A stretch of DNA of 64,000 nt, from contig NZ_CALUAA010000003.1 in assembly GCF_943913915.1 (NCBI RefSeq), forward strand, positions 94,125 through 158,124, read 5' to 3'. The stretch is from an uncultured Peptoniphilus sp. (lineage in GTDB: Bacteria > Bacillota > Clostridia > Tissierellales > Peptoniphilaceae). The notes below the pieces were generated by a model. That model did no database searches. It was not told where the DNA came from and worked only from the letters and a program-made list of their open reading frames with translations. Below, piece by piece: positions 53,846-62,762 of the stretch. Both the position numbers and the translations under genes were made by a program. Each line of letters begins with the position of its first letter. Position 1 is the first letter of the stretch.

Positions 53846-55234
53846 ATGAAGAGAAAACTTTTAATCGCAGCCTGTCTGTTGATCCTGTTATTTACAACGG
53901 CGGCTCTTCCCATAGAAAGCGCAGAGGTATACTTCGACGGGGTCGAGGAAAAGCCCTTGGAACTTTCCGAGCCTCTATGGGATTTCTCCGTCGATCTTTA
54001 CCTTTCTCCGAAAAAGGGAAGGGGAGCTGCCTATCTCAAGCATCCGCCAAGGAAGACTCTAGGCGGCTATATGATCGCCCTGGAAGATCTTCAATCCATT
54101 GTAGGGAAAGATAAAATCACCTACGATGAGGAGCAGAAGATTCTTACTGTAAATAAAATGAACCGTGTTCAAATGGGGCTGAACCGCCCGGTATACATTA
54201 AGCAATCGGAGCGGCAGGCGATTGATCTCTATCCCACGTACTGCGACCATACCCTCTATGTTCCCTTGCGCTTTTTATTGGAAGAGCTGGGCTATAAGGT
54301 AAACTTTACGGAATCGGGCGGTAGGGTTCTTATCATTGCGCCTGCAAAGAAAGAGAAAATCGTACCCCTTCGCCAAATCGAAGTGGACAGCCTCTCGCCC
54401 TACGTCGACGGGAGAATGGAGACGAAGCTTTTGGATTTAAGCGGAGAAGACCTTATCGGTTGGGGCGAAAAAGTGCCGGGGGGCATGGGCTCTTTTTTCA
54501 GCGTTTTAAATGACGGGAAACTTCAATACCGCCGAAACCTTTTTTTAGAAGCGCCTCGGGATTACGATCCTGGGACAAAGGTGGCAGTAGTCATGGATAA
54601 ATTCAACGTCTATCGGTATAATATGGAAAAGGGCAGTGTGAAGAAAGATGCCATCCCTTACAGTATGCGAAGGGCAAAAGATGTTAAGCTCGACGGCGAT
54701 CAAATTTACTTTAAAACCACCGACGGAATTTACAGTTTTGACAGTGAAAGTAAAGATCTTGCCCGGGTTTTAAATCGTGCCGTTGGGGATTTTAGCGTGT
54801 CTTCGGGGCGCTTGGCCTTTATAAGTGACGGATTTTTATCTGTTCACGAAAAAGACGGCGGTTGGCTTTTGCCCGAGGGTACCGCATCCCGCTATATATT
54901 GAGCGATTCCTATCTCCTCGTTGATGATGAAGAGATAGGGCTTGTTAAGATTTATGATTTAGAAAGCCGAAAAATCGCCTTTACTCTGGCTTATAATTCA
55001 GACAAGGACCATAGCCTGCGTCTTGTCGGAGAGCGGTATGTGGCCATCGGACAGGGAAATAAGGTGCAGCTTTTAGATATGAACAGCGAAACTTTGCGCC
55101 ATTTGGATTTAATCAATATTGAGTCGACGATACGGGACCGCCGAATCGATTGGTTTTGGAACGGAAACAGTTTGAGAGGCTATGTCTATGCCGACGGCAA
55201 AAAAATAGCCCAGTGCATCACAGTCCACCTATAA
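53846..55234 (+). CDS. Secreted stalk-domain protein with propeller-like C-terminal half
   Basis: 462 residues with a signal peptide (about 1-26, LLIAACLLILLFTTAALP). Residues 75-165 match the copper-amine-oxidase N-terminal-like stalk domain (LYPTYCDHTLYVPLRFLLEE, VNFTESGGRVLI), a common wall-side module in Firmicutes that does not itself bind copper. The second half has repeated short strands (YRYNMEKGSVKK, GIYSFDSESKDLA, LVKIYDLESRKIA, VQLLDMNSETLR) that suggest a beta-propeller. ATG 53846 follows AAAGGGGGAGG. Next to a polysaccharide deacetylase, so a wall role is likely. Confidence 0.75.
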   Translation: MKRKLLIAACLLILLFTTAALPIESAEVYFDGVEEKPLELSEPLWDFSVDLYLSPKKGRGAAYLKHPPRKTLGGYMIALEDLQSIVGKDKITYDEEQKILTVNKMNRVQMGLNRPVYIKQSERQAIDLYPTYCDHTLYVPLRFLLEELGYKVNFTESGGRVLIIAPAKKEKIVPLRQIEVDSLSPYVDGRMETKLLDLSGEDLIGWGEKVPGGMGSFFSVLNDGKLQYRRNLFLEAPRDYDPGTKVAVVMDKFNVYRYNMEKGSVKKDAIPYSMRRAKDVKLDGDQIYFKTTDGIYSFDSESKDLARVLNRAVGDFSVSSGRLAFISDGFLSVHEKDGGWLLPEGTASRYILSDSYLLVDDEEIGLVKIYDLESRKIAFTLAYNSDKDHSLRLVGERYVAIGQGNKVQLLDMNSETLRHLDLINIESTIRDRRIDWFWNGNSLRGYVYADGKKIAQCITVHL

Positions 55235-55244
55235 GGAGGGAAAA

Positions 55245-56267
55245 ATGGATCGAGAAGCCATGGAAAAAGAGAGACGGGAGCGTAGAGCACGTATAAAAGC
55301 GCGCCGCAAAAAGGCGAGGATCAGGGCGTTGGCTCTGGTTGTCGTGATTTTAGGTCTAGGAGTCTTTACCGTCCAAAAATTAAAAGGCATGGGAAACAGT
55401 GGAAATACCGCCTACGCCTACGGAGACCAGGCGGAATGGTTTGTCTTAAATAATTTAGACGCTTTAGACGATAAAAAAGCCTACACCCCCGAAGAGATAG
55501 GAAATTTGCGGAATAATATTATTAATGACCGCATTACCATTCGCTTGGCGAAAGGGGAAAATCACATTACCCGCGCGAAAGATTACGCTTATTCCGCAGC
55601 CGATATCTCCGATATTATCGAGGGTAAGATGGACTACACGGGCTCGAAGAAAATCGCCTTTTTAACCTTCGACGACGGACCCAATCATAAGATCACCCCT
55701 CAAATACTGGACACGCTACGGGAGAAAGACGCCCACGCCACTTTCTTTGTCGTGGGAAAACTCGTATCGGAAAAGACGCGGGATGTGTTAATGCGTGAGC
55801 TCGCAGAAGGCCACAGCATCGCCATGCACTCCAGCACCCACGACTATAAGAAACTCTATCCCGGTCGCGTAGCGGATCCCGCCCGCATTGAAAAGGAAGC
55901 GAGCGACGGTCAAGCAGCCCTGCAAAAAGTACTGGGCAAAGATTTCCACTCCGGAGTCTGGCGTTACCCGGGCGGACATATGAGCTGGAAGGGTCTGGAG
56001 CCTGCCGATCAAAAGCTGAAAGATATGGGGATCGCTTGGATCGATTGGAACGCTTTAAGCGGCGATGCGGAGCCGGCCAGTCGCCGACCCACTACGGAAG
56101 CAGGCCTCGTGGACTTCTTAAACAAGTCGATTAAGTTGAACGAGGATCAATCGATTATGGTGGTCTTAATGCATGATGCGGAAAATAAACAATTAACCGC
56201 CAACGCTCTCGGAGAGATCATCGATCACTTGCGAGATGAAGGCTACGAATTCGGAGTGTTAAAGTAG
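55245..56267 (+). CDS. NodB-type polysaccharide deacetylase, membrane anchored
   Basis: 340 residues. A very basic cytosolic N-terminus (about 1-25) and one membrane segment (27-45), then an extracellular region and a NodB domain from about 140. Metal and catalytic motifs are in place: TFDDGPN with the base and first metal aspartate, HSSTHDYK with the two metal histidines, RYPGGHMSW, and a late VLMHDA. Such enzymes de-N-acetylate peptidoglycan or related glycans, often giving lysozyme resistance. It starts ten bases after the stalk protein gene behind AAGGAGGG. Confidence 0.9.
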   Translation: MDREAMEKERRERRARIKARRKKARIRALALVVVILGLGVFTVQKLKGMGNSGNTAYAYGDQAEWFVLNNLDALDDKKAYTPEEIGNLRNNIINDRITIRLAKGENHITRAKDYAYSAADISDIIEGKMDYTGSKKIAFLTFDDGPNHKITPQILDTLREKDAHATFFVVGKLVSEKTRDVLMRELAEGHSIAMHSSTHDYKKLYPGRVADPARIEKEASDGQAALQKVLGKDFHSGVWRYPGGHMSWKGLEPADQKLKDMGIAWIDWNALSGDAEPASRRPTTEAGLVDFLNKSIKLNEDQSIMVVLMHDAENKQLTANALGEIIDHLRDEGYEFGVLK

Positions 56268-56273
56268 GTGCAT

Positions 56274-57788
56274 ATGCAAAAAACATCTATTCTGCTCATG
56301 ATCATTACCGTGGGCACGAAGTTTTTTGGATTGGCTAGGGAGAAAGCCCTAGCCCATTTTTTTGGTACGTCGGACATTGCCAATATATTCCTCATCGCAT
56401 TCACTCTCCCCATGTTGGTGAGCAATTTAATTTCGGGCTCCCTCGCCGGGGGCTTTATTCCCATTTATACGGAAATACACCACGAGAAGGGGCGAGAGGA
56501 AGCCGACGGCTTTACCTCTCAACTGACGGTTATTTTGGCCGTAGCCGCTCTTATCTTAAGTTTCTTGACCATTATCTTCGCCCCTCCATTGGTGCGCCTT
56601 CTGGCAAGAGGCTTTCAAGGTTCTCTCTTCGAGCGCACGGTGTATGTGACGCGCCTTACCTCTTTAAGCATCGTCGCCATGGCGGTGTTTTCTATTTTTA
56701 AAGCCTATTTACAGATCCACAATCACTTTATTGTCTCCATCTTCCACTCCGTGGTGATGAATTCCATTTTAATTCTCGCCATGTTCCTTGGAAGAGAAGG
56801 GGATCTTACCCTATTGGGGATCGGCATTCTCTTCGCCTTTACCTTTCAATATATATTCTTTTTGCCTTATATTAAAAAAAGCGGTTTTCACTTTCGCTTA
56901 AAAGGTTATAAAGAGAAGACAGGCCTTAAAAAGCTGCTCATTTTAATTTTGCCGATTTTTATATCCACATCGGTCTTGGAGCTCAATAATATTGTAAGTA
57001 AATCTCTGGCCTCTTCCATTGCGGAGACAGGCGTTCCCGTAATAAACTACGCCACGAAAATTCAAGGCTTCGTAACGGGTATTGTGGTGACAAGTATTAT
57101 TACCGTCATCTATCCTCAAATGGCGAAGCTTGTAGAAGAAGAGGCAACGGAGGAATTGGCCCACGTCTTCGGCAGAAGCCTTTCTTTGATGGCGGCATTG
57201 GTTTTGCCTGCCACTGTAGGCGTCGTGGCCTTTCACGAAGAAATCGTCAGGCTCCTATTTCAAGGAGGCGCTTTTTCTGCAGAGGACGTGGCGGTAACGG
57301 GAAAAGTCCTCCTCTTTTACGGACTGGGCTTTTTAGCTATCGGCATTAGAGAAATCGGCATTCGTATCTTTTACAGTAAAAAAATGGCCACTGTGCCCGT
57401 GATCAACTCGGTATACATGGTGGTGTTAAATATCTTTTTGAATGTTGTTTTAGGAAAAATATTCGGTCTAAGGGGACTGGCCATGGGAACCCTCGTGGCC
57501 CTTTGGGTCGGGGGCATGGGCATGCTCCTTCATTTAAAAAAATCCATGAAGACCCTGGGCCTTAGAGAATACAGAATAAACCTGGCGAAGATTTTATTTG
57601 CATCGATCGCCATGGGTCTTGCTGCCAAATGGACCGAGGGCTTTTTACTGAGCCATCTGTCATCTAATTTAAGTTTGATTATAGCCATAGCCGCGGGCGC
57701 AGGCGTTTACGCCATCCTCGCTTTTGCTACGGACTTTAGAGAATTGGAAACTGTTAAGAGCTTTTTAACGAAAAAGAAAAATTCATAA
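56274..57788 (+). CDS. murJ: Lipid II flippase MurJ
   Basis: A 504-residue MOP-superfamily transporter with about 14 membrane segments that moves lipid II to the outer face. ILLMIITVGTKFFGLAREKA is the typical first segment, with later NLISGSLAGGFIPIYTE and LFQGGAFSAEDV. The ATG at 56274 fits relatives best; GTG at 56268 is possible. It comes directly after the deacetylase gene, probably in the same transcript, so lipid II export and glycan modification may be co-expressed. Confidence 0.9.
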   Translation: MQKTSILLMIITVGTKFFGLAREKALAHFFGTSDIANIFLIAFTLPMLVSNLISGSLAGGFIPIYTEIHHEKGREEADGFTSQLTVILAVAALILSFLTIIFAPPLVRLLARGFQGSLFERTVYVTRLTSLSIVAMAVFSIFKAYLQIHNHFIVSIFHSVVMNSILILAMFLGREGDLTLLGIGILFAFTFQYIFFLPYIKKSGFHFRLKGYKEKTGLKKLLILILPIFISTSVLELNNIVSKSLASSIAETGVPVINYATKIQGFVTGIVVTSIITVIYPQMAKLVEEEATEELAHVFGRSLSLMAALVLPATVGVVAFHEEIVRLLFQGGAFSAEDVAVTGKVLLFYGLGFLAIGIREIGIRIFYSKKMATVPVINSVYMVVLNIFLNVVLGKIFGLRGLAMGTLVALWVGGMGMLLHLKKSMKTLGLREYRINLAKILFASIAMGLAAKWTEGFLLSHLSSNLSLIIAIAAGAGVYAILAFATDFRELETVKSFLTKKKNS

Positions 57789-57816
57789 ATTATTCCGTGA
57801 TTGGAGAAAGGAAAGT

Positions 57817-58740
57817 ATGAAGAGAGAAGAATTACTCACATTTTTACAAAAACAAGGTATCGATCAAAAGTTACTCGACGAGGTGGAAGAGTTTGTAGAA
57901 AAACATCCGGTGGATCCGAAATATGAAGATAGGGTCCCTGAATCCATCTACCGTTATTACGGCAAGACCATTTGGGAGAAAGCCATTTACGCCATTTTAT
58001 CCGGCTACCACATTCTCCTATCCGGGCCCAAGGCCACGGGGAAAAATGTATTCTCCGAAAACCTCGCCCAATTATTTAACCGCCCCATGTGGAACATGTC
58101 CTTAAACGTCAATGTGGACAGCGCCTCTTTAATCGGCGTGGACACCTTTAAAGGTGGGGAAGTCGTCCTTAAAAAAGGGCCCGTTACCTTGGCGGCGGAA
58201 GAAGGGGGTTTTGCCGTATTCGACGAAATTAATATGGCGAAAAACGAATCCCTCTCTGTCGTCCACTCGGCTTTGGACTTTCGCCGCATGATCGACGTCT
58301 CCGGCTACGACCGCATTCCCCTGGACGATGCCACCCGCTTTATCGGCACCATGAACTACGGTTATATGGGTACCCGGGAATTAAACGAAGCCCTGATCAG
58401 CCGTTTTATGGTCATCGACATGCCTATTTTAGAAGGGGAAGGGCTCAAACAAATTTTGCGGGAAGAAACTCAGCTTAACGAAGAGGGTATGATTCTCTTC
58501 GCGCGCCTCTTTACCGATCTTCAAAACAAGAGTCTGGAAGGGGAAATTTCTTCCAAGGCCGTGGATATGCGGGGGCTCTTCGGCGCCCTTACCATGATCG
58601 AAAGGGGACTGGATGTGAAACCCGCCCTTACCATGGGCATCGTGAATAAATCCTTCGATCGCTTTGAAAAAGAAGTTGTGGAAGATGTTATCGATACCTT
58701 ATTCTCCGACGATATGACGAAGGAGCAGTTGTTTCGATGA
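57817..58740 (+). CDS. MoxR-family AAA+ ATPase
   Basis: 307 residues. The Walker A loop reads GPKATGKN, with asparagine where Thr or Ser normally follows the lysine. Walker B is VFDEINMA, and sensor 1 lies around FIGTMNYGYMGTRELNEALISRF. Such ATPases work as chaperones with a VWA-domain partner; the partner is the next gene, which overlaps by four bases. ATG 57817 follows GAAAGGAAAG. Confidence 0.87.
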   Translation: MKREELLTFLQKQGIDQKLLDEVEEFVEKHPVDPKYEDRVPESIYRYYGKTIWEKAIYAILSGYHILLSGPKATGKNVFSENLAQLFNRPMWNMSLNVNVDSASLIGVDTFKGGEVVLKKGPVTLAAEEGGFAVFDEINMAKNESLSVVHSALDFRRMIDVSGYDRIPLDDATRFIGTMNYGYMGTRELNEALISRFMVIDMPILEGEGLKQILREETQLNEEGMILFARLFTDLQNKSLEGEISSKAVDMRGLFGALTMIERGLDVKPALTMGIVNKSFDRFEKEVVEDVIDTLFSDDMTKEQLFR

Positions 58741-60461
58741 AACTTTCCGATAAACGTCGCCAAAATATTTATTGGACCGTAGGTGGCAATTACCAAAGAC
58801 GCTACCACGGCAAAGGCAACGGCTTTGCCGCAGCGGAACAGGCCATGATTGACAGGGCCTTTCCGAAAAATCGCCTGGCGAATTTCGTGGCGAAAAATGC
58901 GGACAAGCAGAGCAACGGAAAAGATATGCGGGCTGTGGCGAAGATTCTCGCCTTGGAATACACGAAGGACGATTTATTTAAAGAGCGTCCCGGCGTGGCG
59001 GCGAAGGAGCAGAGGATTTATCGGGATCGCTTCAGAGCCTTAGAGTTTCAAAATAAGAGAGACATCGCCGAAGAGATCGAAATGCAATACGCCGCTCATC
59101 GGATTCACAAGCCCATGACGGCGGGCACCTTCCTCGAGCCCTTAATGCGGAAACTCTTAAAGGGAAGCGAAATAAAATCGGAAGGGGAGTTTTATACAAC
59201 CCTCTCCGCCATTTGGAAAGAACATTTCCACGTCAACCCGACCCTCACCTTCGAGGTGGAGGAAAAAATAAGCGAGCCCGATGAAGCGAAAGAGGAATAC
59301 AAAGAGCCGCCCAAGAAAAAACCTCGGAGCATTGTAGAAATGAAGCCCAAGATAGAGGACGCGGCGACTGAGATCATCGAGTCGGCGGAATTTTCCGGCG
59401 TCATCCGCGACACCTCGAAAGCGGTGGAAAGCGACGCCACCCTTTCCCGGGTAAAGAGCGATTCGGAAACGAAGACACAGGATCGGGTGCGGAAACACTT
59501 CGGCATGGAAGTGGGCGCGCCCGGGCAAATTCGCGCTTTGGAAAACAAAATCGCCACGGGACTGCACAAGGGTATGCATCTTCACGTCACCCGAGGGCAA
59601 TTTGAAAACGACATGGGCGCCCGCTTTTTTGAAGATCAGATCTTGATGCAGCGCAGAGAGACGGAAGAAGTCTACGAAAAAGATCGCCACCTCTACGAGC
59701 GCGCCATATTCGAACTTCGTGAGATCCTCAGAAAAAACCTTTTGGACGATTCCTCGGAAGCGCCTATTCGCTCCGCTAACGGGGCCATCGATACGAGCCT
59801 CCTTTGGCGGCACATGGTCTTAAACGACGATCGTATCTTTAAAAAAAATCATTTCGAAGAAGAAAACTCCTTCGCCGTGGACATCCTCTTGGACATGAGC
59901 GGTTCCCAACAGGATCGCCAGGAGTCTGTGGCCATTCAAGGTTTTTTAATTGCCGAAGCCCTGACGGCCCTCCGCATTCCCACGCGTGTAATGGGTTTTT
60001 GCAATCTGTTTAATTACCAAATCATTCGCGTCTTCCGTGATTACAAAGACGAGCGGAAAGAGAACAGAGAAATTTTCAATTACAAAGCCAGCGGTTCCAA
60101 TCGGGACGGCTTCGCCCTCCGATACGTCTTTGAAACCATGGATGCCATCGACGCGGATACACAGGTGCTTATCGTCTTATCCGACGGCATGCCCAACGAT
60201 CTCCTCTCCATCGGTCTGGATGCCAACAAGGGAGATGTGGTGGATTACGAAGGAGACGAGGCCGTATACGATACGGCGGCTGAAGTATTACAAGGCAAGC
60301 TGAAACAAAAAGCCGTCCTCGGCGTCTTTACAGGCGAAGACGACGAACTGGATCAGGAGCGACTAATCTTCGGCACGGACTTTGTGCGGATCAAAGATTT
60401 AAATCGCTTCTCCGTCGTCGTCGGAAAATATTTAAAGAGCGTCGTCGACCGCTTACAATAA
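58737..60461 (+). CDS. VWA-domain (CobT/NorD-like) partner of the MoxR ATPase
   Basis: 574 residues. An N-terminal helical region of about 370 residues with a charged Glu/Lys/Pro linker (near 190-200), then a von Willebrand A domain whose metal site DMSGS lies at 386-390 with a later VLSDGMPND. The layout resembles CobT, NorD and related proteins, which act with AAA+ ATPases to insert metals or activate enzymes. No cobaltochelatase, NO reductase or Rubisco gene is nearby, so the client is unknown. Overlaps the ATPase gene by ATGA. Confidence 0.84.
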   Translation: MKLSDKRRQNIYWTVGGNYQRRYHGKGNGFAAAEQAMIDRAFPKNRLANFVAKNADKQSNGKDMRAVAKILALEYTKDDLFKERPGVAAKEQRIYRDRFRALEFQNKRDIAEEIEMQYAAHRIHKPMTAGTFLEPLMRKLLKGSEIKSEGEFYTTLSAIWKEHFHVNPTLTFEVEEKISEPDEAKEEYKEPPKKKPRSIVEMKPKIEDAATEIIESAEFSGVIRDTSKAVESDATLSRVKSDSETKTQDRVRKHFGMEVGAPGQIRALENKIATGLHKGMHLHVTRGQFENDMGARFFEDQILMQRRETEEVYEKDRHLYERAIFELREILRKNLLDDSSEAPIRSANGAIDTSLLWRHMVLNDDRIFKKNHFEEENSFAVDILLDMSGSQQDRQESVAIQGFLIAEALTALRIPTRVMGFCNLFNYQIIRVFRDYKDERKENREIFNYKASGSNRDGFALRYVFETMDAIDADTQVLIVLSDGMPNDLLSIGLDANKGDVVDYEGDEAVYDTAAEVLQGKLKQKAVLGVFTGEDDELDQERLIFGTDFVRIKDLNRFSVVVGKYLKSVVDRLQ

Positions 60462-60487
60462 AACTCTCCTGCGGGGGAGTTTTTTTT
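60462..60487 (+). terminator. Terminator of the MoxR/VWA pair
   Basis: ACTCTCC-TGCG-GGGGAGT with one G-U pair, followed by TTTTTTT. Confidence 0.9.
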
Positions 60488-60611
60488 AATGGGAAGTATA
60501 GATAAAATCATAGAAAGCAAGATCGTATAGAATTTTCAAATACATCAAGAATCCATCCTATAATTGCATTTAATTTGTTATATTGGAACTAGATTCGAAA
60601 GGAGGGATCCG

Positions 60612-61751
60612 GTGATTTATTTAGATAACGGGGCCACCACCATGCACAAGCCCGACGAAGTCGTGGAAGCTGTGGTAGAGGCCTTATCCCATCTCGGAAA
60701 TGCCGGGAGGGGAACGGGTGCCGGCGCTCTTGAGGCGGCGCGAGTAGAGTATCGGACGCGTCAAACGCTTTCCGAGTTGTTTCATGGCGAAGGTGCCAAA
60801 TGCATCGCATTCGCTTTAAACGCCACGGAAGCATTGAATGCCGCCCTCGCCGGTACGCTCACTGAAGAGGACCACGTCATTACCACAGTAACGGAGCACA
60901 ACTCCGTGCTGCGTCCCCTTTACCGAATCGGGTGCGACTTGGATTTTCTGCCCGTAGATGATGATCAGATCGTTGACCTTTCCCGTCTCGAGGAATGTCT
61001 CAGGGAAAACACGAAGGCTGTGGTCGTGAACCACGCCTCCAATGTCACGGGAAATGTTTTAGATCTTGAAAGAGTAGGCGATTTTTGCAAGGCCCACGAT
61101 CTTATGTTCATCGTCGACGGCTCTCAAACGGCGGGGGCATACCCCATCGACGTTCAAAAAGCGAGCATCGACATCCTCGCCTTTACGGGACACAAATCCC
61201 TTATGGGGCCTCAGGGCACCGGAGGACTTTATGTGGCGCCGGGTGTGGAGGTGAAGCCATTAAAGGTCGGTGGGAGCGGAATCGACTCCTACAACCACGA
61301 GCATCCGAAGGCGATGCCTACGCGCCTTGAGGCAGGAACTCAAAACGGCCACGGCATTGCCGGACTGCACGGAGCCCTGACCTTTATTCAGCGGGAAACT
61401 GTTGAAAAAATTCACGCAAGAGAAATGGAGCTTTTATCTGAACTTATGGAGAACCTTCAGGATATTCCGAATCTTATTCTCTACGGTTCGAAAGATTTAA
61501 GAAAGAAGACCGCCGTCTTAAGTGTGAATATAAAGGGAGTTTCTTCGTCCAAGGTAGGCGAGCTTTTAGAGCGCCGCTACGGCATTTTGACCCGCACCGG
61601 TGCCCACTGTGCGCCTTTAATGCACGAGGCCATGGGTACGAAAACTCAGGGAGCCGTTCGTCTTTCCCTTTCCTATTTTACGACGGAAGAGGAAATCGAG
61701 CGCGCCGCATCGGCACTGAAGGAGCTTGCAAAGGAGTTAGGAAATGAGTGA
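60612..61751 (+). CDS. Cysteine desulfurase of the EF2568 type
   Basis: A 379-residue PLP enzyme that takes sulfur (or selenium) from cysteine as enzyme-bound persulfide. IYLDNGATTMHKP at the N-terminus, FIVDGSQTAGAYPIDV with the PLP aspartate, FTGHKSLMGPQGTGG with the PLP lysine, and GAHCAPLMHEAMG with the sulfur-accepting cysteine. The GAHCAP form marks the subfamily named for Enterococcus EF2568, which in that organism lies in a selenium-linked gene cluster. The start is GTG 60612 behind AAGGAGGG. It overlaps the DUF3343 gene by eight bases. Confidence 0.9.
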   Translation: MIYLDNGATTMHKPDEVVEAVVEALSHLGNAGRGTGAGALEAARVEYRTRQTLSELFHGEGAKCIAFALNATEALNAALAGTLTEEDHVITTVTEHNSVLRPLYRIGCDLDFLPVDDDQIVDLSRLEECLRENTKAVVVNHASNVTGNVLDLERVGDFCKAHDLMFIVDGSQTAGAYPIDVQKASIDILAFTGHKSLMGPQGTGGLYVAPGVEVKPLKVGGSGIDSYNHEHPKAMPTRLEAGTQNGHGIAGLHGALTFIQRETVEKIHAREMELLSELMENLQDIPNLILYGSKDLRKKTAVLSVNIKGVSSSKVGELLERRYGILTRTGAHCAPLMHEAMGTKTQGAVRLSLSYFTTEEEIERAASALKELAKELGNE

Positions 61752-61974
61752 GAAAGTCGTCATCGTTACATTTGAAAGCGTAACCGATGCCATGGCTATG
61801 GAAGAGGCGGTAAAAGAAGTGGGACTTAAAGGTGAGCTCATCCCTTTACCCGACGAACTTTCCGCCGGTTGCGGTTACGCATGGAAACACGATATTGCTG
61901 AGCGAGAACCTTTAGAGGCGCTCATGAAAGAAAGAGCATTGGACTACGATAAATTTTTAGAATGGGAGCGTTGA
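61744..61974 (+). CDS. DUF3343 small protein, putative Se/S carrier
   Basis: 76 residues. It starts within the desulfurase gene (ATG 61744, GGAG upstream). It has a ferredoxin-like alpha/beta layout, and the conserved cysteine is at position 43 in SAGCGYAWK. The family (putative Se/S carrier protein-like) occurs beside cysteine desulfurases and selenium genes, so cysteine 43 may receive the persulfide or selenide. Next gene begins four bases later. The role is inferred from co-occurrence and is not biochemically shown here. Confidence 0.85.
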   Translation: MSEKVVIVTFESVTDAMAMEEAVKEVGLKGELIPLPDELSAGCGYAWKHDIAEREPLEALMKERALDYDKFLEWER

Positions 61975-61977
61975 TCT

Positions 61978-62742
61978 GTGGAGTATATTGGAATCGATAT
62001 TGGATCGACGGCCGCTAAAGTTTGGGGATTCGGCGATAAAGATATTCACTTCGTACAACCTACAGGCTGGAGCTCGGTGGAAACGGCGCGGGGAATTGAA
62101 AATCACCTCATGCGCCAGGGAATCGACGTCAGAAGCGACGACGTGCGCGTCGTAGCCACAGGTTACGGACGTATTTCTGTCGACTTCGCCGATTTCGTCA
62201 TCACTGAAATTACCTGCCACGGTCGCGGGGCGAGAGAGCTCGCCAGCGGGGATGTAGGCGTTATCGACGTGGGCGGTCAGGACACAAAAGTGATCCTCGT
62301 AGAAAACGGTATGGTCAAAGACTTCTTAATGAACGACAAGTGTTCCGCAGGCACGGGTAAATTTCTGGAAGTTATGGCAAACCGTCTGGCCGTCGATATG
62401 TCCGAACTTTTCGAAATGGCGAAGGTCGGGGAAGAGATATCCATCAGTTCCCTTTGCACCGTCTTTGCTGAATCGGAAATCATCTCTTACATCGGCGAAG
62501 GCCGGGATCGTGAAGACATCGCCGCAGGTGTCGTCGATTCCGTGGCCAACAAAGTTGTGGCCCTCACCGGGCGTATGGATTTCCCGGAAACGGTCATTTT
62601 AACCGGCGGACTCAGTAATGTGCCGTACTTTACGGAAGTCCTATCCCAAAAATTGGATCGCCACGTCATCAATCATGAAAAAGGTCAGTTTGCAGGCGCC
62701 ATCGGGGCGGCTTGTTTGGCAAAAGAAAAGAAAAAACGTTAA
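61978..62742 (+). CDS. 2-hydroxyacyl-CoA dehydratase activator-type ATPase
   Basis: 254 residues, ASKHA fold, HgdC/YjiL type, using ATP to push electrons at very low potential into its partner. Phosphate loop IGIDIGSTAAK, second loop IDVGGQDTKVI, and two cysteines at 122 (DKCSAGTGKF) and 160 (SSLCTVFAES) that bind one [4Fe-4S] cluster between the two subunits. It starts at GTG 61978, with a weak ribosome site (GGGAGCG). It pairs with the next gene. Confidence 0.92.
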   Translation: MEYIGIDIGSTAAKVWGFGDKDIHFVQPTGWSSVETARGIENHLMRQGIDVRSDDVRVVATGYGRISVDFADFVITEITCHGRGARELASGDVGVIDVGGQDTKVILVENGMVKDFLMNDKCSAGTGKFLEVMANRLAVDMSELFEMAKVGEEISISSLCTVFAESEIISYIGEGRDREDIAAGVVDSVANKVVALTGRMDFPETVILTGGLSNVPYFTEVLSQKLDRHVINHEKGQFAGAIGAACLAKEKKKR

Positions 62743-62762
62743 CGGAATATTAGGAGGAAACT

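Noticed and set aside
59157..59813. Open frame of 218 codons on the minus strand
   Set aside because: Antisense to the VWA protein gene, His/Phe-rich product typical of shadow frames.
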